Shown piece by piece: positions 24,740 through 34,002 of a stretch of 49,911 nucleotides of DNA. Position numbers and translations under genes: made by a program. Every line of letters begins with the position of its first letter. Position 1 is the first letter of the stretch. The stretch comes from an uncultured SAR116 cluster alpha proteobacterium (GTDB taxonomy: Bacteria > Pseudomonadota > Alphaproteobacteria > Puniceispirillales > Marisalimonadaceae): positions 1 through 49,911 of the forward strand of contig CACBVW010000008.1 of the NCBI GenBank assembly GCA_902542765.1. The letters run 5' to 3'. The notes below the pieces were generated by a model. The model was given only the letters and a program-made list of their open reading frames with translations, was not told the DNA's origin and made no database searches.

Positions 24740-26152
24740 TTATAGGAAAAGTTTTCCTGGGTTCATTATTTTATGAGGATCAAAAGCTTCTTTTACACTT
24801 TTCATTACATTTACAGCATTACCTAACTCTTTAAGCATATATTTTCTTTTACCTTGGCCAACTCCATGTTCACCTGTGCATGTGCCATCCATTCTTATAG
24901 CTCTCTCAGATATTCTTACTAAAAATTCATCTAACTTATCTAACTCATTTTTGTTATTTTTATCAATTAAGAGTGCAACGTGAAAATTTCCATCTCCTGC
25001 GTGACTTACTATTGGACCTATTAATTCATTTTGTTCCATATCCTCAATAGTTTCTGTGATGCAATCCGATAATTTTGAAATAGGCACGCAGACATCCGTA
25101 GAATAAAGTTCTGCCTCTGGCCTTACAGCTCTACATGACCAATACGCATCATGTCTTGCTTTCCATAATTTATTTCTGTCCTCATTGTTGGAAGTCCATT
25201 CAAAATCTTTACCTCCAAAATCAGATGATATCTCTCCAAATAACTCCGACTGTTCATCAACAGATGACTGACTTCCATGAAATTCTACCAACAACAATGG
25301 AGCTTCAGGAAGATTTGTTTTGGAATAATTATTAACAGCCTTTACCTGTGCTGTATCCATAAATTCTATTCTAGCAACCGGGATACCAGCTTGAATAGTC
25401 ATAATAACCGCATCAGTTGCATTTTTTACTGTTGGGAAACTTACTCTTCCACCAGCTATAACTTCTGGGATACCATAGAGTTTGAGAGTAATTTCTGTCG
25501 TTATACCCAAAGTCCCTTCAGAACCAACCATTAGCCTTGTTAAGTCATATCCGGCAGAACTTTTCCTTGCCTTATTTGCTGTTTTAATTATCTGACCGTC
25601 TGGTGTAACAACTTCCAAAGCTATGACATTGTCTTTCATTGTACCATAATGAACCGCATTTGTTCCTGAGGCTCGTGTAGCAGTCATTCCACCTATTGAG
25701 GCATTTGCCCCTGGATCAATTGGAAAAAATAAACCTGTGTCTCTCAGGTATGTGTTAAGCTGCTCTCTTGTTACACCTGGTTGAACAACAACTAGAAGGT
25801 CATCTTGATATACCTTCAATATTTTGTTCATATTATTCATATCAATAGAAATTCCTCCAAAAGGTGCATTGAGATGCCCTTCGAAGGAAGAACCAACTCC
25901 AAATGGTATAATTGGACACTTATATCCTTTACAAATATTTACAACTTTTTGAACATCCTCTTTTGTCTCAACAAATACAACACCATCTGGTAATTCAGAT
26001 TCGTGTATTGTCATTGTATGAGTGTGTTGTTCTAAAATACTCTGGCTATCCGAAAATTGCTGTCCAAATTCTTCTTTTAACTTTTTTACACATAACTTGA
26101 TACTTACAGGATCATAATTATCTGAAGACCAAATTGAAGTATTACCATCCAT
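24740..26152 (-). CDS. FAD-linked oxidase, D-lactate dehydrogenase/GlcD type (paralogue 2)
   Basis: 470-residue flavoprotein of the vanillyl-alcohol-oxidase fold (FAD_binding_4 plus C-terminal FAD-oxidase domain), resembling mitochondrial D-lactate dehydrogenase and GlcD. The FAD-pyrophosphate loop is PIIPFGVGSSFEGH near residues 93-106; further FAD contacts are PGANASIGGMTATRASGTNAV and GSEGTLGI. The C-terminal metal/substrate segment is SHAGDGNFHV, with GTCTGEHGVGQGKRKYM. It oxidises a D-2-hydroxy acid such as D-lactate or glycolate and passes electrons to quinones. It is the downstream member of a tandem pair; the substrate-side residues (SHAGDGNFHVALL, YWSCRAVRPEAELYST) differ from its partner. 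Confidence 0.92.
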   Translation of the reverse strand: MDGNTSIWSSDNYDPVSIKLCVKKLKEEFGQQFSDSQSILEQHTHTMTIHESELPDGVVFVETKEDVQKVVNICKGYKCPIIPFGVGSSFEGHLNAPFGGISIDMNNMNKILKVYQDDLLVVVQPGVTREQLNTYLRDTGLFFPIDPGANASIGGMTATRASGTNAVHYGTMKDNVIALEVVTPDGQIIKTANKARKSSAGYDLTRLMVGSEGTLGITTEITLKLYGIPEVIAGGRVSFPTVKNATDAVIMTIQAGIPVARIEFMDTAQVKAVNNYSKTNLPEAPLLLVEFHGSQSSVDEQSELFGEISSDFGGKDFEWTSNNEDRNKLWKARHDAYWSCRAVRPEAELYSTDVCVPISKLSDCITETIEDMEQNELIGPIVSHAGDGNFHVALLIDKNNKNELDKLDEFLVRISERAIRMDGTCTGEHGVGQGKRKYMLKELGNAVNVMKSVKEAFDPHKIMNPGKLFL

Positions 26153-26184
26153 ATTTAATGCCTCTAAAATATTCGATTTTATTT

Positions 26185-27600
26185 CTACAAAATTTTTCCA
26201 GGATTCATAATACCTTTGGGGTCTAATTCTTCCTTAATTAATTTCATAAAATTTACCGCAGAACCTAGCTCCTCAAGTAGATACTGTTTTTTACCCTGCC
26301 CTACACCATGTTCACCAGTACATGTACCATCCATACTAATTGCTCTATGAGCTAGTCTTTCTAAGAAACCATTCGCAACATCAATTTCACTCTGGTCTTT
26401 GGGATCAATCATAAGTTGAACATGAAAATTGCCGTCTCCAACATGACCAACAATAGGACCAAATAATTTATTTTTCTCCATATCTTCAATGGTTTCTGTA
26501 ATGCATTCCGAGAGTCTTGAAATAGGTACACACACGTCTGTTGCGATATAATCTGCCTCTGGTCTACATGCTTTTACAGCATAATAAACATCATGCCTAG
26601 CTTTCCATAATTTATTTCTTTCTTCAATATTAGCGTTCCACTCAAAATTTTTCCCTCCAAAATCTTTAGAAATCTCGTTAAATAATTCTGACTGCTCTTT
26701 TACAGAAGATTTGCTTCCATGAAACTCTAAAAGCAACAAGGGTGATTCTGGTAAACTCAATTTAGAATAATTATTAACTGCTTTAACTTGTGCAATGTCT
26801 AATAGTTCAATTCTAGCTACTGGGATACCAGCTTGTATCGTCATTATAACTGCATCAGTTGCATCTTTAACAGAGGGAAACGTGCACCTGCCAGCTCCAA
26901 TTTCCTCAGGTATACCATAAAGTTTAAGAGTAATTTCAGTAATTACACCCAAAGTTCCTTCAGAACCAACAATTAATCTTGTTAAATCATATCCAGCTGA
27001 ACTTTTTCTTGCTCTACTGGCAGTTTTTATTATCTCACCATTTGGCATAACAACTTCAAGAGATAAAACATTGTCTTTCATTGTACCATAACGAACTGCA
27101 TTTGTTCCAGAAGCTCGTGTAGATGTCATTCCACCAATTGAAGCATTCGCGCCAGGATCAATAGGAAAAAATAAACCTGTATCTCTTAGATATGTATTAA
27201 GTTGTTCTCTTGTTACACCAGGTTGTACTACAACAGTAGAATCTTCAGGGTGAACTTCTATAATATTGTTGAGATTATTCATATCTATTGAGATCCCACC
27301 AAAATTGGCATTTAGGTGCCCCTCCAGAGAAGAACCTGCACCAAAGGGGATAATTGGGCAACCATGTTCGTGACAAATTTTTACAGTTTTTTGAACATCT
27401 TCCTTACTATATGCAAAAACAACACCATCAGGTAGTTCGGGTGTATGAACTGTAGTTGTGCTAGTATGTTGTTCACGAACGGATTTAGATATTGAAAATT
27501 GTTGACCAAATTCTTTTTTCAATGCCTCTACAGCTTTTTCAACATTATAATCAAATTTATTATAAAATGAGTTGTTGTTAATATCTAAGATTGTCACCAA
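26185..27600 (-). CDS. FAD-linked oxidase, D-lactate dehydrogenase/GlcD type (paralogue 1)
   Basis: 471-residue close paralogue of the next gene, 32 bases apart and in the same operon. It has the same FAD loop as PIIPFGAGSSLEGH, the canonical C-terminal GHVGDGNFHV and GTCTGEHGVGQGKKQYL. Start is TTG 27600 or the GTG right after it, preceded by AGGTTTA. GHVGDGNFHV and YYAVKACRPEADYIAT are nearer to the family consensus than in the partner, so this copy may keep the ancestral D-lactate/glycolate activity. It is divergent from the KDG kinase gene across a 122-base gap. Confidence 0.92.
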   Translation of the reverse strand: MVTILDINNNSFYNKFDYNVEKAVEALKKEFGQQFSISKSVREQHTSTTTVHTPELPDGVVFAYSKEDVQKTVKICHEHGCPIIPFGAGSSLEGHLNANFGGISIDMNNLNNIIEVHPEDSTVVVQPGVTREQLNTYLRDTGLFFPIDPGANASIGGMTSTRASGTNAVRYGTMKDNVLSLEVVMPNGEIIKTASRARKSSAGYDLTRLIVGSEGTLGVITEITLKLYGIPEEIGAGRCTFPSVKDATDAVIMTIQAGIPVARIELLDIAQVKAVNNYSKLSLPESPLLLLEFHGSKSSVKEQSELFNEISKDFGGKNFEWNANIEERNKLWKARHDVYYAVKACRPEADYIATDVCVPISRLSECITETIEDMEKNKLFGPIVGHVGDGNFHVQLMIDPKDQSEIDVANGFLERLAHRAISMDGTCTGEHGVGQGKKQYLLEELGSAVNFMKLIKEELDPKGIMNPGKIL

Positions 27601-27722
27601 TAAACCTCATATTTTCCTAAGTTACTCTACTATAAATATATTTTAAAATAAAGATTGAGTAAATTATTACATTTTAATAATTATAGTAACCATAAAATTT
27701 ATATCTTAAGGATACTTATGAA

Positions 27723-28658
27723 ATGCAGAAGAAAGCTATCTTTTTAGGGGAATGCATGATTGAGCTAAACGGTGATATATCCTCTTTAGGAAATTCAAAT
27801 TCACTGATGGAGGTTAATTTTGGAGGTGATACTTATAACTCTGCAGTTTATTTTTCACGATTAACAAATAAGGAAACCAATACTTTTTACTGTACAGCTC
27901 TTTCAAAAGATAGTTTTTCTAAGAAAATGATGGAGAGATTCAAAATTGAAAAACTTAACTGTGATCTTATTAGGACAGATGGAAAAAATCCGCCAGGATT
28001 ATATTCTATTGAAATCAATGAAAAAGGAGAACGAAGTTTTTCTTATTGGAGAGATCAATCTCCAACTAAAAATATTTTTTTAGGATTAAAAGGAAAGCAT
28101 CTTTTAGATAATATAAGCAATTCAGATATTTTTTATTACTCTGGTATTTCTGCTGGCATACTTGATGAAAATCAAAAAAAACAACTAATTAAGGTTGGAG
28201 CTACAGCTAATGTTTGTGCTTTTGATTTTAATTTTAGACATCAACTACATCATGACAAAAATAGATCGCAATCACTATTTATAGAAATTAATAATTATGT
28301 AAATATTAATTTTGTCTCTTATGATGATGTTAAAAATCTATTTAAGATTAGAAAACCAAATGAAATTTTTAATCTATTAAATAATGAAAAAAATCTGATT
28401 TTATTGAGATATAAAAATTCAATCATATTTAAAAACCTTGATCAAGATATAAAAACCATTACTGTTCCGCATGGTGAGGTTGTAGATACAACTGCTGCAG
28501 GAGATGCTTTCAACGGCTCATTCTTGGCATTGATGAACAGTGGTAAAAATACTAGTATTGAAGAAATTATATTAAAATCTCATGCTGTCACCAGAGAAGT
28601 TATCAAATATAAAGGGGCGATTATCAAAAAAAATCAGATGCCTAAATTAAGTATATAA
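27723..28658 (+). CDS. kdgK: 2-keto-3-deoxygluconate kinase-like PfkB sugar kinase
   Basis: 311-residue ribokinase/PfkB-family kinase. The first motif is FGGDTYNSAVYFSRL near residues 37-51, and the ATP/anion-hole motif is DTTAAGDAFNGSF (about 259-271), where TAAGD instead of TGAGD is common in KDG kinases. GECMIELNG at the start also fits KdgK. It would phosphorylate 2-keto-3-deoxygluconate to KDPG, which the Eda gene at 36.3-36.9 kb would cleave. AAGGA lies about 10 bases before the ATG. It might alternatively phosphorylate a tetronate, since OtnK is missing here; that is speculation. Confidence 0.87.
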   Translation: MQKKAIFLGECMIELNGDISSLGNSNSLMEVNFGGDTYNSAVYFSRLTNKETNTFYCTALSKDSFSKKMMERFKIEKLNCDLIRTDGKNPPGLYSIEINEKGERSFSYWRDQSPTKNIFLGLKGKHLLDNISNSDIFYYSGISAGILDENQKKQLIKVGATANVCAFDFNFRHQLHHDKNRSQSLFIEINNYVNINFVSYDDVKNLFKIRKPNEIFNLLNNEKNLILLRYKNSIIFKNLDQDIKTITVPHGEVVDTTAAGDAFNGSFLALMNSGKNTSIEEIILKSHAVTREVIKYKGAIIKKNQMPKLSI

Positions 28659-28670
28659 GGGATATTTTGA

Positions 28671-29606
28671 ATGAAAAAAAACTTACTAATAATGACCGAA
28701 ATGCCAGAATATTTTGTTTCGCTTGCTGATCAAAACTTTAACACACATAAGTTATGGAAACAAAAAGATGAAGATAATTATTTATTTGAAGTTAGAGAAG
28801 ATATTGACGCAATTGCAGTCATGGGAGGTTATAAAATTACCCCTGATTTAATGAAAAGTATGCCTAATCTAAAAATTATAGCCTGTTATGGTGTAGGGTA
28901 TGATGCTATTGATGTTAATTTTGCTAAAAGTTTAGCAATAAAAGTTACCAATACACCAGATGTTCTTAATGATGAAGTAGCTGATACAGCTATTGCATTA
29001 ATGCTATGTGTTTACAAAAAAATTGTTGAAGCTGATAGTTTTACTAGAAACAACAAATGGATTGAGGGTGATTTTCCCCTAACTAAAAAGTTTACAGGAA
29101 CTAAGCTAGGTATAGTTGGAATGGGAAGAATTGGTAAAGCTATAGCTAAAAGGGCAGAAGCGTTTAATTGTGAAATTTCGTATCATTCAAGAAATAAAAA
29201 AGATGTTAAGTATAGATTTTACAGCGATTTGAAAGAATTAGCAAAAGACGTTGATACACTTTGTATAATTACACCTGGAGGAAAAGAAACAGAAAAGTTA
29301 ATTAATAAAGATGTTCTAAATAATCTTGGAGAAAATGGCGTACTTATCAATGTAGCTAGGGGTTCGGTTATCGATCAAGATGAATTAATACATTTTCTAG
29401 AAAATAATTTGATATTGGCTGCCGGATTAGACGTTTATACAAATGAACCAAATATCCCTGAAAAATTAATGAAACTGCAAAATACAGTTTTGTTACCTCA
29501 TATTGCGTCTGGCACAGTTGAGACAAGAAATGCAATGGGTCAGCTTGTATTTGATAACATAATAAATTACTTCGAAGGAAAATCTCTAATTTCAGAAGTA
29601 AATTAG
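28671..29606 (+). CDS. D-isomer-specific 2-hydroxyacid dehydrogenase
   Basis: 311-residue NAD(P)-dependent dehydrogenase of the glyoxylate/hydroxypyruvate reductase type. The Rossmann motif is GIVGMGRIGKAIAKRAEAF near residues 143-161. Catalytic residues are Arg in INVARGSVIDQDEL, Glu in LDVYTNEP and His in LLPHIASGT. It follows kdgK by 12 bases with a GGGA site before the ATG, so the two form an operon. It could interconvert hydroxypyruvate and D-glycerate, or reduce a 2-oxo sugar acid. It is convergent with the LtnD-like gene, with only 8 bases between. Confidence 0.92.
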   Translation: MKKNLLIMTEMPEYFVSLADQNFNTHKLWKQKDEDNYLFEVREDIDAIAVMGGYKITPDLMKSMPNLKIIACYGVGYDAIDVNFAKSLAIKVTNTPDVLNDEVADTAIALMLCVYKKIVEADSFTRNNKWIEGDFPLTKKFTGTKLGIVGMGRIGKAIAKRAEAFNCEISYHSRNKKDVKYRFYSDLKELAKDVDTLCIITPGGKETEKLINKDVLNNLGENGVLINVARGSVIDQDELIHFLENNLILAAGLDVYTNEPNIPEKLMKLQNTVLLPHIASGTVETRNAMGQLVFDNIINYFEGKSLISEVN

Positions 29607-29614
29607 GGAGATAT

Positions 29615-30508
29615 TTAATACTTAGTTAATTCGATTCCTGCATTACGAGCATAAATTTTAGCTACAGCAGCATCATCTTCGTGCCCCAAACCAATACCAG
29701 CAGCTGCAAGAAATTGTTGCATTGCTGTTGCAGTTAAAGGTGCAGAAAAATTTGATTTTTTTGCTATATCCAGAACAATCCCTAGATCTTTTGGCCATAT
29801 ATTTATCGATGATTTTGGTGAATAATCATCATTTATAATATGTGGAGCTCTATTTTCAAGCATCCAGGATGTTCCGGCACATTCAGAGATAACCTCTAAA
29901 AATTTCTTAGGGTCTATGCCTTGAGTTATTCCAAATGTTATTGCTTCTGCCATTGCTGAAATATGAATACCTGCGAGCATTTGATTAACTGCCTTCATTG
30001 CAGACCCAGCTCCGACAGATTGGCCAAATTTAAAAACCTTTTCAGAGGTTGAATCTAAGAGTGGCTTGGCTTTTTGCAGAGCTTTTTGACTTCCAGAAAT
30101 CATATAAGATAATTTGCCTTCTAATGATTTTTTTGATCCACCAGAGATAGGTGCATCTAGATATAAAAGTCCTTTTTTAGCACACTTGTTATCCATTTCT
30201 TTTGCAAAATCTGGAGAAACAGTAGTGCATACCATTATCAATGTGTTATTTTTTAATTTATTGGAAATCCCATCCTCACCAAAAATAATCTCACTAGTTT
30301 GCTTTTCATTTAAGACAACTATTACTACTGCTTCTAATTGGTCGTATGGAACCTTACCTTCAAAACCTCCATCTTGAAAAAATTTGTTTTGTTGGTCTGT
30401 GTTTTTATCTTGACCATAAACTTTATACCCTGCGCGCATGAGCGATTTTGCTATCCCATAACCCATTGAGCCTAGACCAATTACTAGAATATTTTTATTT
30501 TCTGTCAT
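29615..30508 (-). CDS. L-threonate dehydrogenase/3-hydroxyisobutyrate dehydrogenase-family enzyme
   Basis: 297-residue beta-hydroxyacid dehydrogenase. The dinucleotide motif is VIGLGSMGYGIAKSL near residues 9-23, the substrate-binding DAPISGGSKKSLEGKLSYM at 118-136, and the catalytic lysine is K172 in GSAMKAVNQMLAG. The subgroup resembles LtnD (YgbJ) and tartronate-semialdehyde reductase more than valine-pathway HIBDH. It is four bases downstream of the IlvD/Edd dehydratase gene in one operon. LtnD would make 2-oxo-tetronate, the substrate of OtnI, linking it to the otnCI operon 8 kb away. Confidence 0.86.
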   Translation of the reverse strand: MTENKNILVIGLGSMGYGIAKSLMRAGYKVYGQDKNTDQQNKFFQDGGFEGKVPYDQLEAVVIVVLNEKQTSEIIFGEDGISNKLKNNTLIMVCTTVSPDFAKEMDNKCAKKGLLYLDAPISGGSKKSLEGKLSYMISGSQKALQKAKPLLDSTSEKVFKFGQSVGAGSAMKAVNQMLAGIHISAMAEAITFGITQGIDPKKFLEVISECAGTSWMLENRAPHIINDDYSPKSSINIWPKDLGIVLDIAKKSNFSAPLTATAMQQFLAAAGIGLGHEDDAAVAKIYARNAGIELTKY

Positions 30509-30512
30509 TATT

Positions 30513-32294
30513 TTAATGATTATCCCTTGGTAATTTTTTTCTTACCTTCTGAAATTTGACAGCATTCTCTAATACAGCTCCGTCAGAAAGTTCACCTACT
30601 AAATTTCTTTGAATTTCTTGCCAAGGAGTTTGACTTTCAGGATAAGACGGAACACCATCTTTTCTCCTGAGCTTAATCTCTTCATCACTTACAAGCATGT
30701 TAGCTGTATAATTATTCAAATCAATTACGACAGTGTCACCTGTCCTTAACCAAGCTAATCCGCCTCCAGTCGCACTCTCAGGTGAAGCATTAAGTATTGA
30801 TGGACTTCCAGAGGTTCCTGATTGTCTTCCATCACCTATGCATGGTAATTCTGTTATTCCTTGCTTAATTAATTCATCTGATGGTTGCATATTAACGACT
30901 TCAGCAGATCCAGGCCAGCCAACAGGCCCTGCACCTCTAATAACTAATATAGAATTTTCATCCATATTTAAACTTTTGTCATTAAGCCTGTCATGATAAT
31001 CTTCAGATCCTTCAAAGACAATAACTCTACCTTCTAGAACACCTTCTTTTCCTGGACGTGATAAAAATTTATCTTTGAATTCTTTTGAAATAACTGAGGT
31101 TTTCATTATTGCAGAGTCAAATAGATTTCCTTTAAGTACTATAAAGCCTGCTTTTTGTTTCATTGGTTTTTTAAAAGGGGTGATGACTTTTTCGTCCTTA
31201 ATCTTGATTCCTTTCAAATTTTCAGACATTTTTTTTCCTGTGACGGTCATTACATCCCCATGAAGCTTTGAATTTTCAAGGAGCTCTGACATTATAGCAG
31301 CTGTCCCACCTGCTCTGTGATAGCTCTCACACAGGTACTCGCCTGCCGGTTGTATATTAGCCATCAAAGGAATGTCATAACCAACATTTTGCCATGCAGC
31401 AGTTTCTAATTCTACACCAACATGCCTTGCTATTGCAGTAATATGCCATTGAGCGTTAGTTGATCCACCAATAGCAGAATTTACAATGATTGCATTCTCA
31501 AAAGACTCTCTAGTCATAATCATAGAAGGAGTTAAATCATCCTTAACCATATCTACAATTCTCAAACCTGTCTTATATGCCATTTGCCCTCTTTCTCTGT
31601 AAGGTGCTGGAATATTAGCATTTCCAGTTAAGCTCATTCCAAGAGCTTCAGCTAATGAATTCATTGTAGATGCAGTTCCCATAGTGTTACAATGACCGTC
31701 AGAAGGAGCTGAGCTAGTAACAATATCAATGAATTGTTCATAATCTATTCTGCCAGCTGCTAACTCAACTCTACTATCCCAAACAGCTGTTCCCGAACCA
31801 GCAAGCTTTCCATTATGCCATCCATCCAACATTGGACCTCCGTTTAGTACAATTGCCGGCAGATCTACAGTAGCAGCTGCCATTAAACAAGCTGGGGTTG
31901 TTTTGTCACAACCGGTCATTAGGACAACACCATCAATAGGATAACCATGAAGAATTTCAACTAATCCTAAATATGCTAAATTTCTGTCAACAGCAGCGGT
32001 AGGTCTCTTTAATGTTTCTTGAATGGGATGAACAGGAAACTCAAAAGCAATACCACCTGATGTTCTAATTCCTTCTCTTACTCTTTCTGCCAGTCTAAGA
32101 TGAACCCTATTACATGGGGATATGTCCGATCCGGTTTGTGCTATTCCAATAATTGGTTTGCCAGATCGCAATTCGTCTGGTGTCAGCCCAAAATTCATTG
32201 ATCTCTCTAAATACAATGCCGTCATGCCAGGGTTAGTTGGATTATCAAACCACTGTTGACTTCTGTATTTTGGATTAAAATTTTTATCTGACAT
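30513..32294 (-). CDS. IlvD/Edd-family sugar-acid dehydratase (arabonate/xylonate dehydratase-like)
   Basis: 593-residue Fe-S dehydratase. The ATG at 32294 has GGGAG six bases upstream; a longer frame to 32324 adds unlikely residues. Cluster-binding cysteines are C61 (ISPCNRVH), C129 ([11 protein letters not shown]) and C202 ([10 protein letters not shown]), spaced exactly as the [2Fe-2S] ligands Cys59/127/200 of Rhizobium L-arabinonate dehydratase. This sugar-acid branch differs from true IlvD. It would convert L-arabinonate, D-xylonate or a hexonate to the 2-keto-3-deoxy acid. It heads a leftward operon with the LtnD-like gene and is divergent from the UxaA-type dehydratase. Confidence 0.92.
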   Translation of the reverse strand: MSDKNFNPKYRSQQWFDNPTNPGMTALYLERSMNFGLTPDELRSGKPIIGIAQTGSDISPCNRVHLRLAERVREGIRTSGGIAFEFPVHPIQETLKRPTAAVDRNLAYLGLVEILHGYPIDGVVLMTGCDKTTPACLMAAATVDLPAIVLNGGPMLDGWHNGKLAGSGTAVWDSRVELAAGRIDYEQFIDIVTSSAPSDGHCNTMGTASTMNSLAEALGMSLTGNANIPAPYRERGQMAYKTGLRIVDMVKDDLTPSMIMTRESFENAIIVNSAIGGSTNAQWHITAIARHVGVELETAAWQNVGYDIPLMANIQPAGEYLCESYHRAGGTAAIMSELLENSKLHGDVMTVTGKKMSENLKGIKIKDEKVITPFKKPMKQKAGFIVLKGNLFDSAIMKTSVISKEFKDKFLSRPGKEGVLEGRVIVFEGSEDYHDRLNDKSLNMDENSILVIRGAGPVGWPGSAEVVNMQPSDELIKQGITELPCIGDGRQSGTSGSPSILNASPESATGGGLAWLRTGDTVVIDLNNYTANMLVSDEEIKLRRKDGVPSYPESQTPWQEIQRNLVGELSDGAVLENAVKFQKVRKKLPRDNH

Positions 32295-32402
32295 GATTTT
32301 CTCCCAAGTAAAATTTAAAAACAACGAATAGAGTTTATAAATTATTTTAAAAATAGTATGAATAGAACTTAATATATTTTAAGATCGATTTAACAATCAT
32401 AC

Positions 32403-32421
32403 TTGATTTAAAAAAAATCAA
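32403..32421. promoter_or_regulatory. 7-5-7 inverted repeat, candidate operator
   Basis: TTGATTTAAAAAAAATCAA is a perfect 7-base dyad around AAAAA in the 175-base gap between the divergent dehydratase genes. It could be an operator. AT-rich dyads arise easily in this genome, so support is modest. Confidence 0.3.
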
Positions 32422-32469
32422 AAGATAATTTCAGTTTTTTTGCTTTTTATTAGTTGGGAGATAATAAAA

Positions 32470-33993
32470 ATGAATAATGTTGAAAACTTAACAGTTAAAC
32501 TTAATGAAAATGACAATGTTGCTACAGCATTAAGAGAAATAAATGCTGGTGAAATAACTCAAGATCTTGCGAGTAAAAACATTATTCCGAAAGGTCATAA
32601 AATTGCCTTAAGAAAAATAGTAAAAGGTGAGAAAATAATCAAGTATGACCAATTGATAGGTATTGCTAGCAAAGATATTTTACCAGGTGAACATGTACAT
32701 GTTGAAAATACAAATTTTCAATCAACAGATCATGATTATGAGTTTTCAACATCTATTAAATTACCCAACATGATTGAACCTGAAAAAAGAGCTACTTTCA
32801 AAGGATATAAAAGACAAAACGGAAAGGTTGGGACAAGAAATTATATTGGCATACTTACTTCTGTAAATTGTTCTGCAACAGCTGCAAAAAATATTGCAGA
32901 AGCATTTAATGAAGAAAAATTGTCTAAGTTCCCAAATGTTGATGGAGTAGTTTCATTTACACATGGCACAGGATGTGGAATGGCAGATTCAGGAGACGGT
33001 TTTGACGCTCTTCAAAGAGTCCTTTTAGGGTATATTCAACATCCAAATTTAGCTGGTATATTACTAATTGGATTAGGATGTGAGGCAAATCAAATCAAGT
33101 TTTTAATGGATGCTTTCAACTTAAACGAAAATCCATTTTTTAAAACTATGACCTTACAAGACATGGGAGGTCTTAGAAAAACAATTAAAGCTGGAATAAA
33201 ATGCATTGATGATATGCTACCTGAAGTTAATTCCATTGAGCGATCTGATCAATCTGTAGAACATTTAAGTGTTGCTCTTCAATGTGGAGGATCCGATGCA
33301 TGGTCTGGTATAACCTCAAACCCTTCACTTGGGCATGCTGCAGATTTAATTGTAAAAAATGGTGGCACTGCAATTTTGGCAGAAACACCAGAAATTTATG
33401 GTGCAGAACACATGCTAACTAGAAGAGCCATTTCTCCTGAAGTAGGCAAAAAACTTGTTGATAGAATTCTATGGTGGGAAGATTATGTAACAAGAAATAA
33501 GGGAAGTTTAAATAACAACCCTTCCCCAGGTAACAAAGCAGGTGGATTAACTACAATATTAGAAAAGTCTCTAGGTGCAGCTGCAAAAGGAGGAACAACA
33601 CCTTTAAATGATGTTCTCTTATATGCACAGCAAGCAGAGAAAAAGGGTTTTTTGTTTATGGATAGCCCTGGATATGATCCAGCATCAGTTACGGGTCAAA
33701 TTGCTAGCGGTTGTAATGTCGTAACTTTTACTACAGGAAGAGGTTCATGTTTTGGGTGTAAACCCTCACCTTCAATTAAAATAGCTACGAACACCGAAAT
33801 GTATAATAATATGATTGAGGACATGGATGTAAATGCTGGAAAAGTAATTTCAGATAACAAAAGCATTGAGGATGTTGGACAAGAAATATTTGATTTGATT
33901 GTTCGGGTGGCATCTGGTGAAAAATCAAAATCTGAAACCCAAGGCCTTGGAGACTTGGAGTTTGTTCCTTGGCAAATTGGAGCAACTATGTAG
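32470..33993 (+). CDS. uxaA: UxaA/GarD-family altronate dehydratase, SAF plus GD_AH domains
   Basis: 507 residues from the ATG at 32470, which follows TTGGGAG by nine bases; an upstream TTG at 32440 is rejected. The N-terminal SAF domain (about residues 1-85) has LREINAGEIT, IPKGHKIALRKIVKGEKI and ASKDILPGEHVHVEN. The catalytic domain begins with GYKRQNGKVGTRNYIGILTSVNCSATA and contains FTHGTGCGM, GLGCEANQI and GRGSCFGCKPSPSIK. It would dehydrate an aldonate such as D-altronate to 2-keto-3-deoxygluconate, though UxaA-like proteins also serve L-fuconate routes. It starts an operon with an SDR and an FAH hydrolase, which supports a deoxy-sugar-acid or diketo route. Confidence 0.9.
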   Translation: MNNVENLTVKLNENDNVATALREINAGEITQDLASKNIIPKGHKIALRKIVKGEKIIKYDQLIGIASKDILPGEHVHVENTNFQSTDHDYEFSTSIKLPNMIEPEKRATFKGYKRQNGKVGTRNYIGILTSVNCSATAAKNIAEAFNEEKLSKFPNVDGVVSFTHGTGCGMADSGDGFDALQRVLLGYIQHPNLAGILLIGLGCEANQIKFLMDAFNLNENPFFKTMTLQDMGGLRKTIKAGIKCIDDMLPEVNSIERSDQSVEHLSVALQCGGSDAWSGITSNPSLGHAADLIVKNGGTAILAETPEIYGAEHMLTRRAISPEVGKKLVDRILWWEDYVTRNKGSLNNNPSPGNKAGGLTTILEKSLGAAAKGGTTPLNDVLLYAQQAEKKGFLFMDSPGYDPASVTGQIASGCNVVTFTTGRGSCFGCKPSPSIKIATNTEMYNNMIEDMDVNAGKVISDNKSIEDVGQEIFDLIVRVASGEKSKSETQGLGDLEFVPWQIGATM

Positions 33994-34002
33994 GGAGTTT
34001 TT

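Noticed and set aside
24740-27600. Possibility that the two similar oxidase genes are an assembly duplication
   Set aside because: They differ throughout in protein and synonymous positions, so they are true paralogues.
29607-29660. A segment containing TTCGATTCC, resembling a tRNA T-loop
   Set aside because: It lies within the conserved C-terminus of the LtnD-like gene and no cloverleaf can be formed around it.
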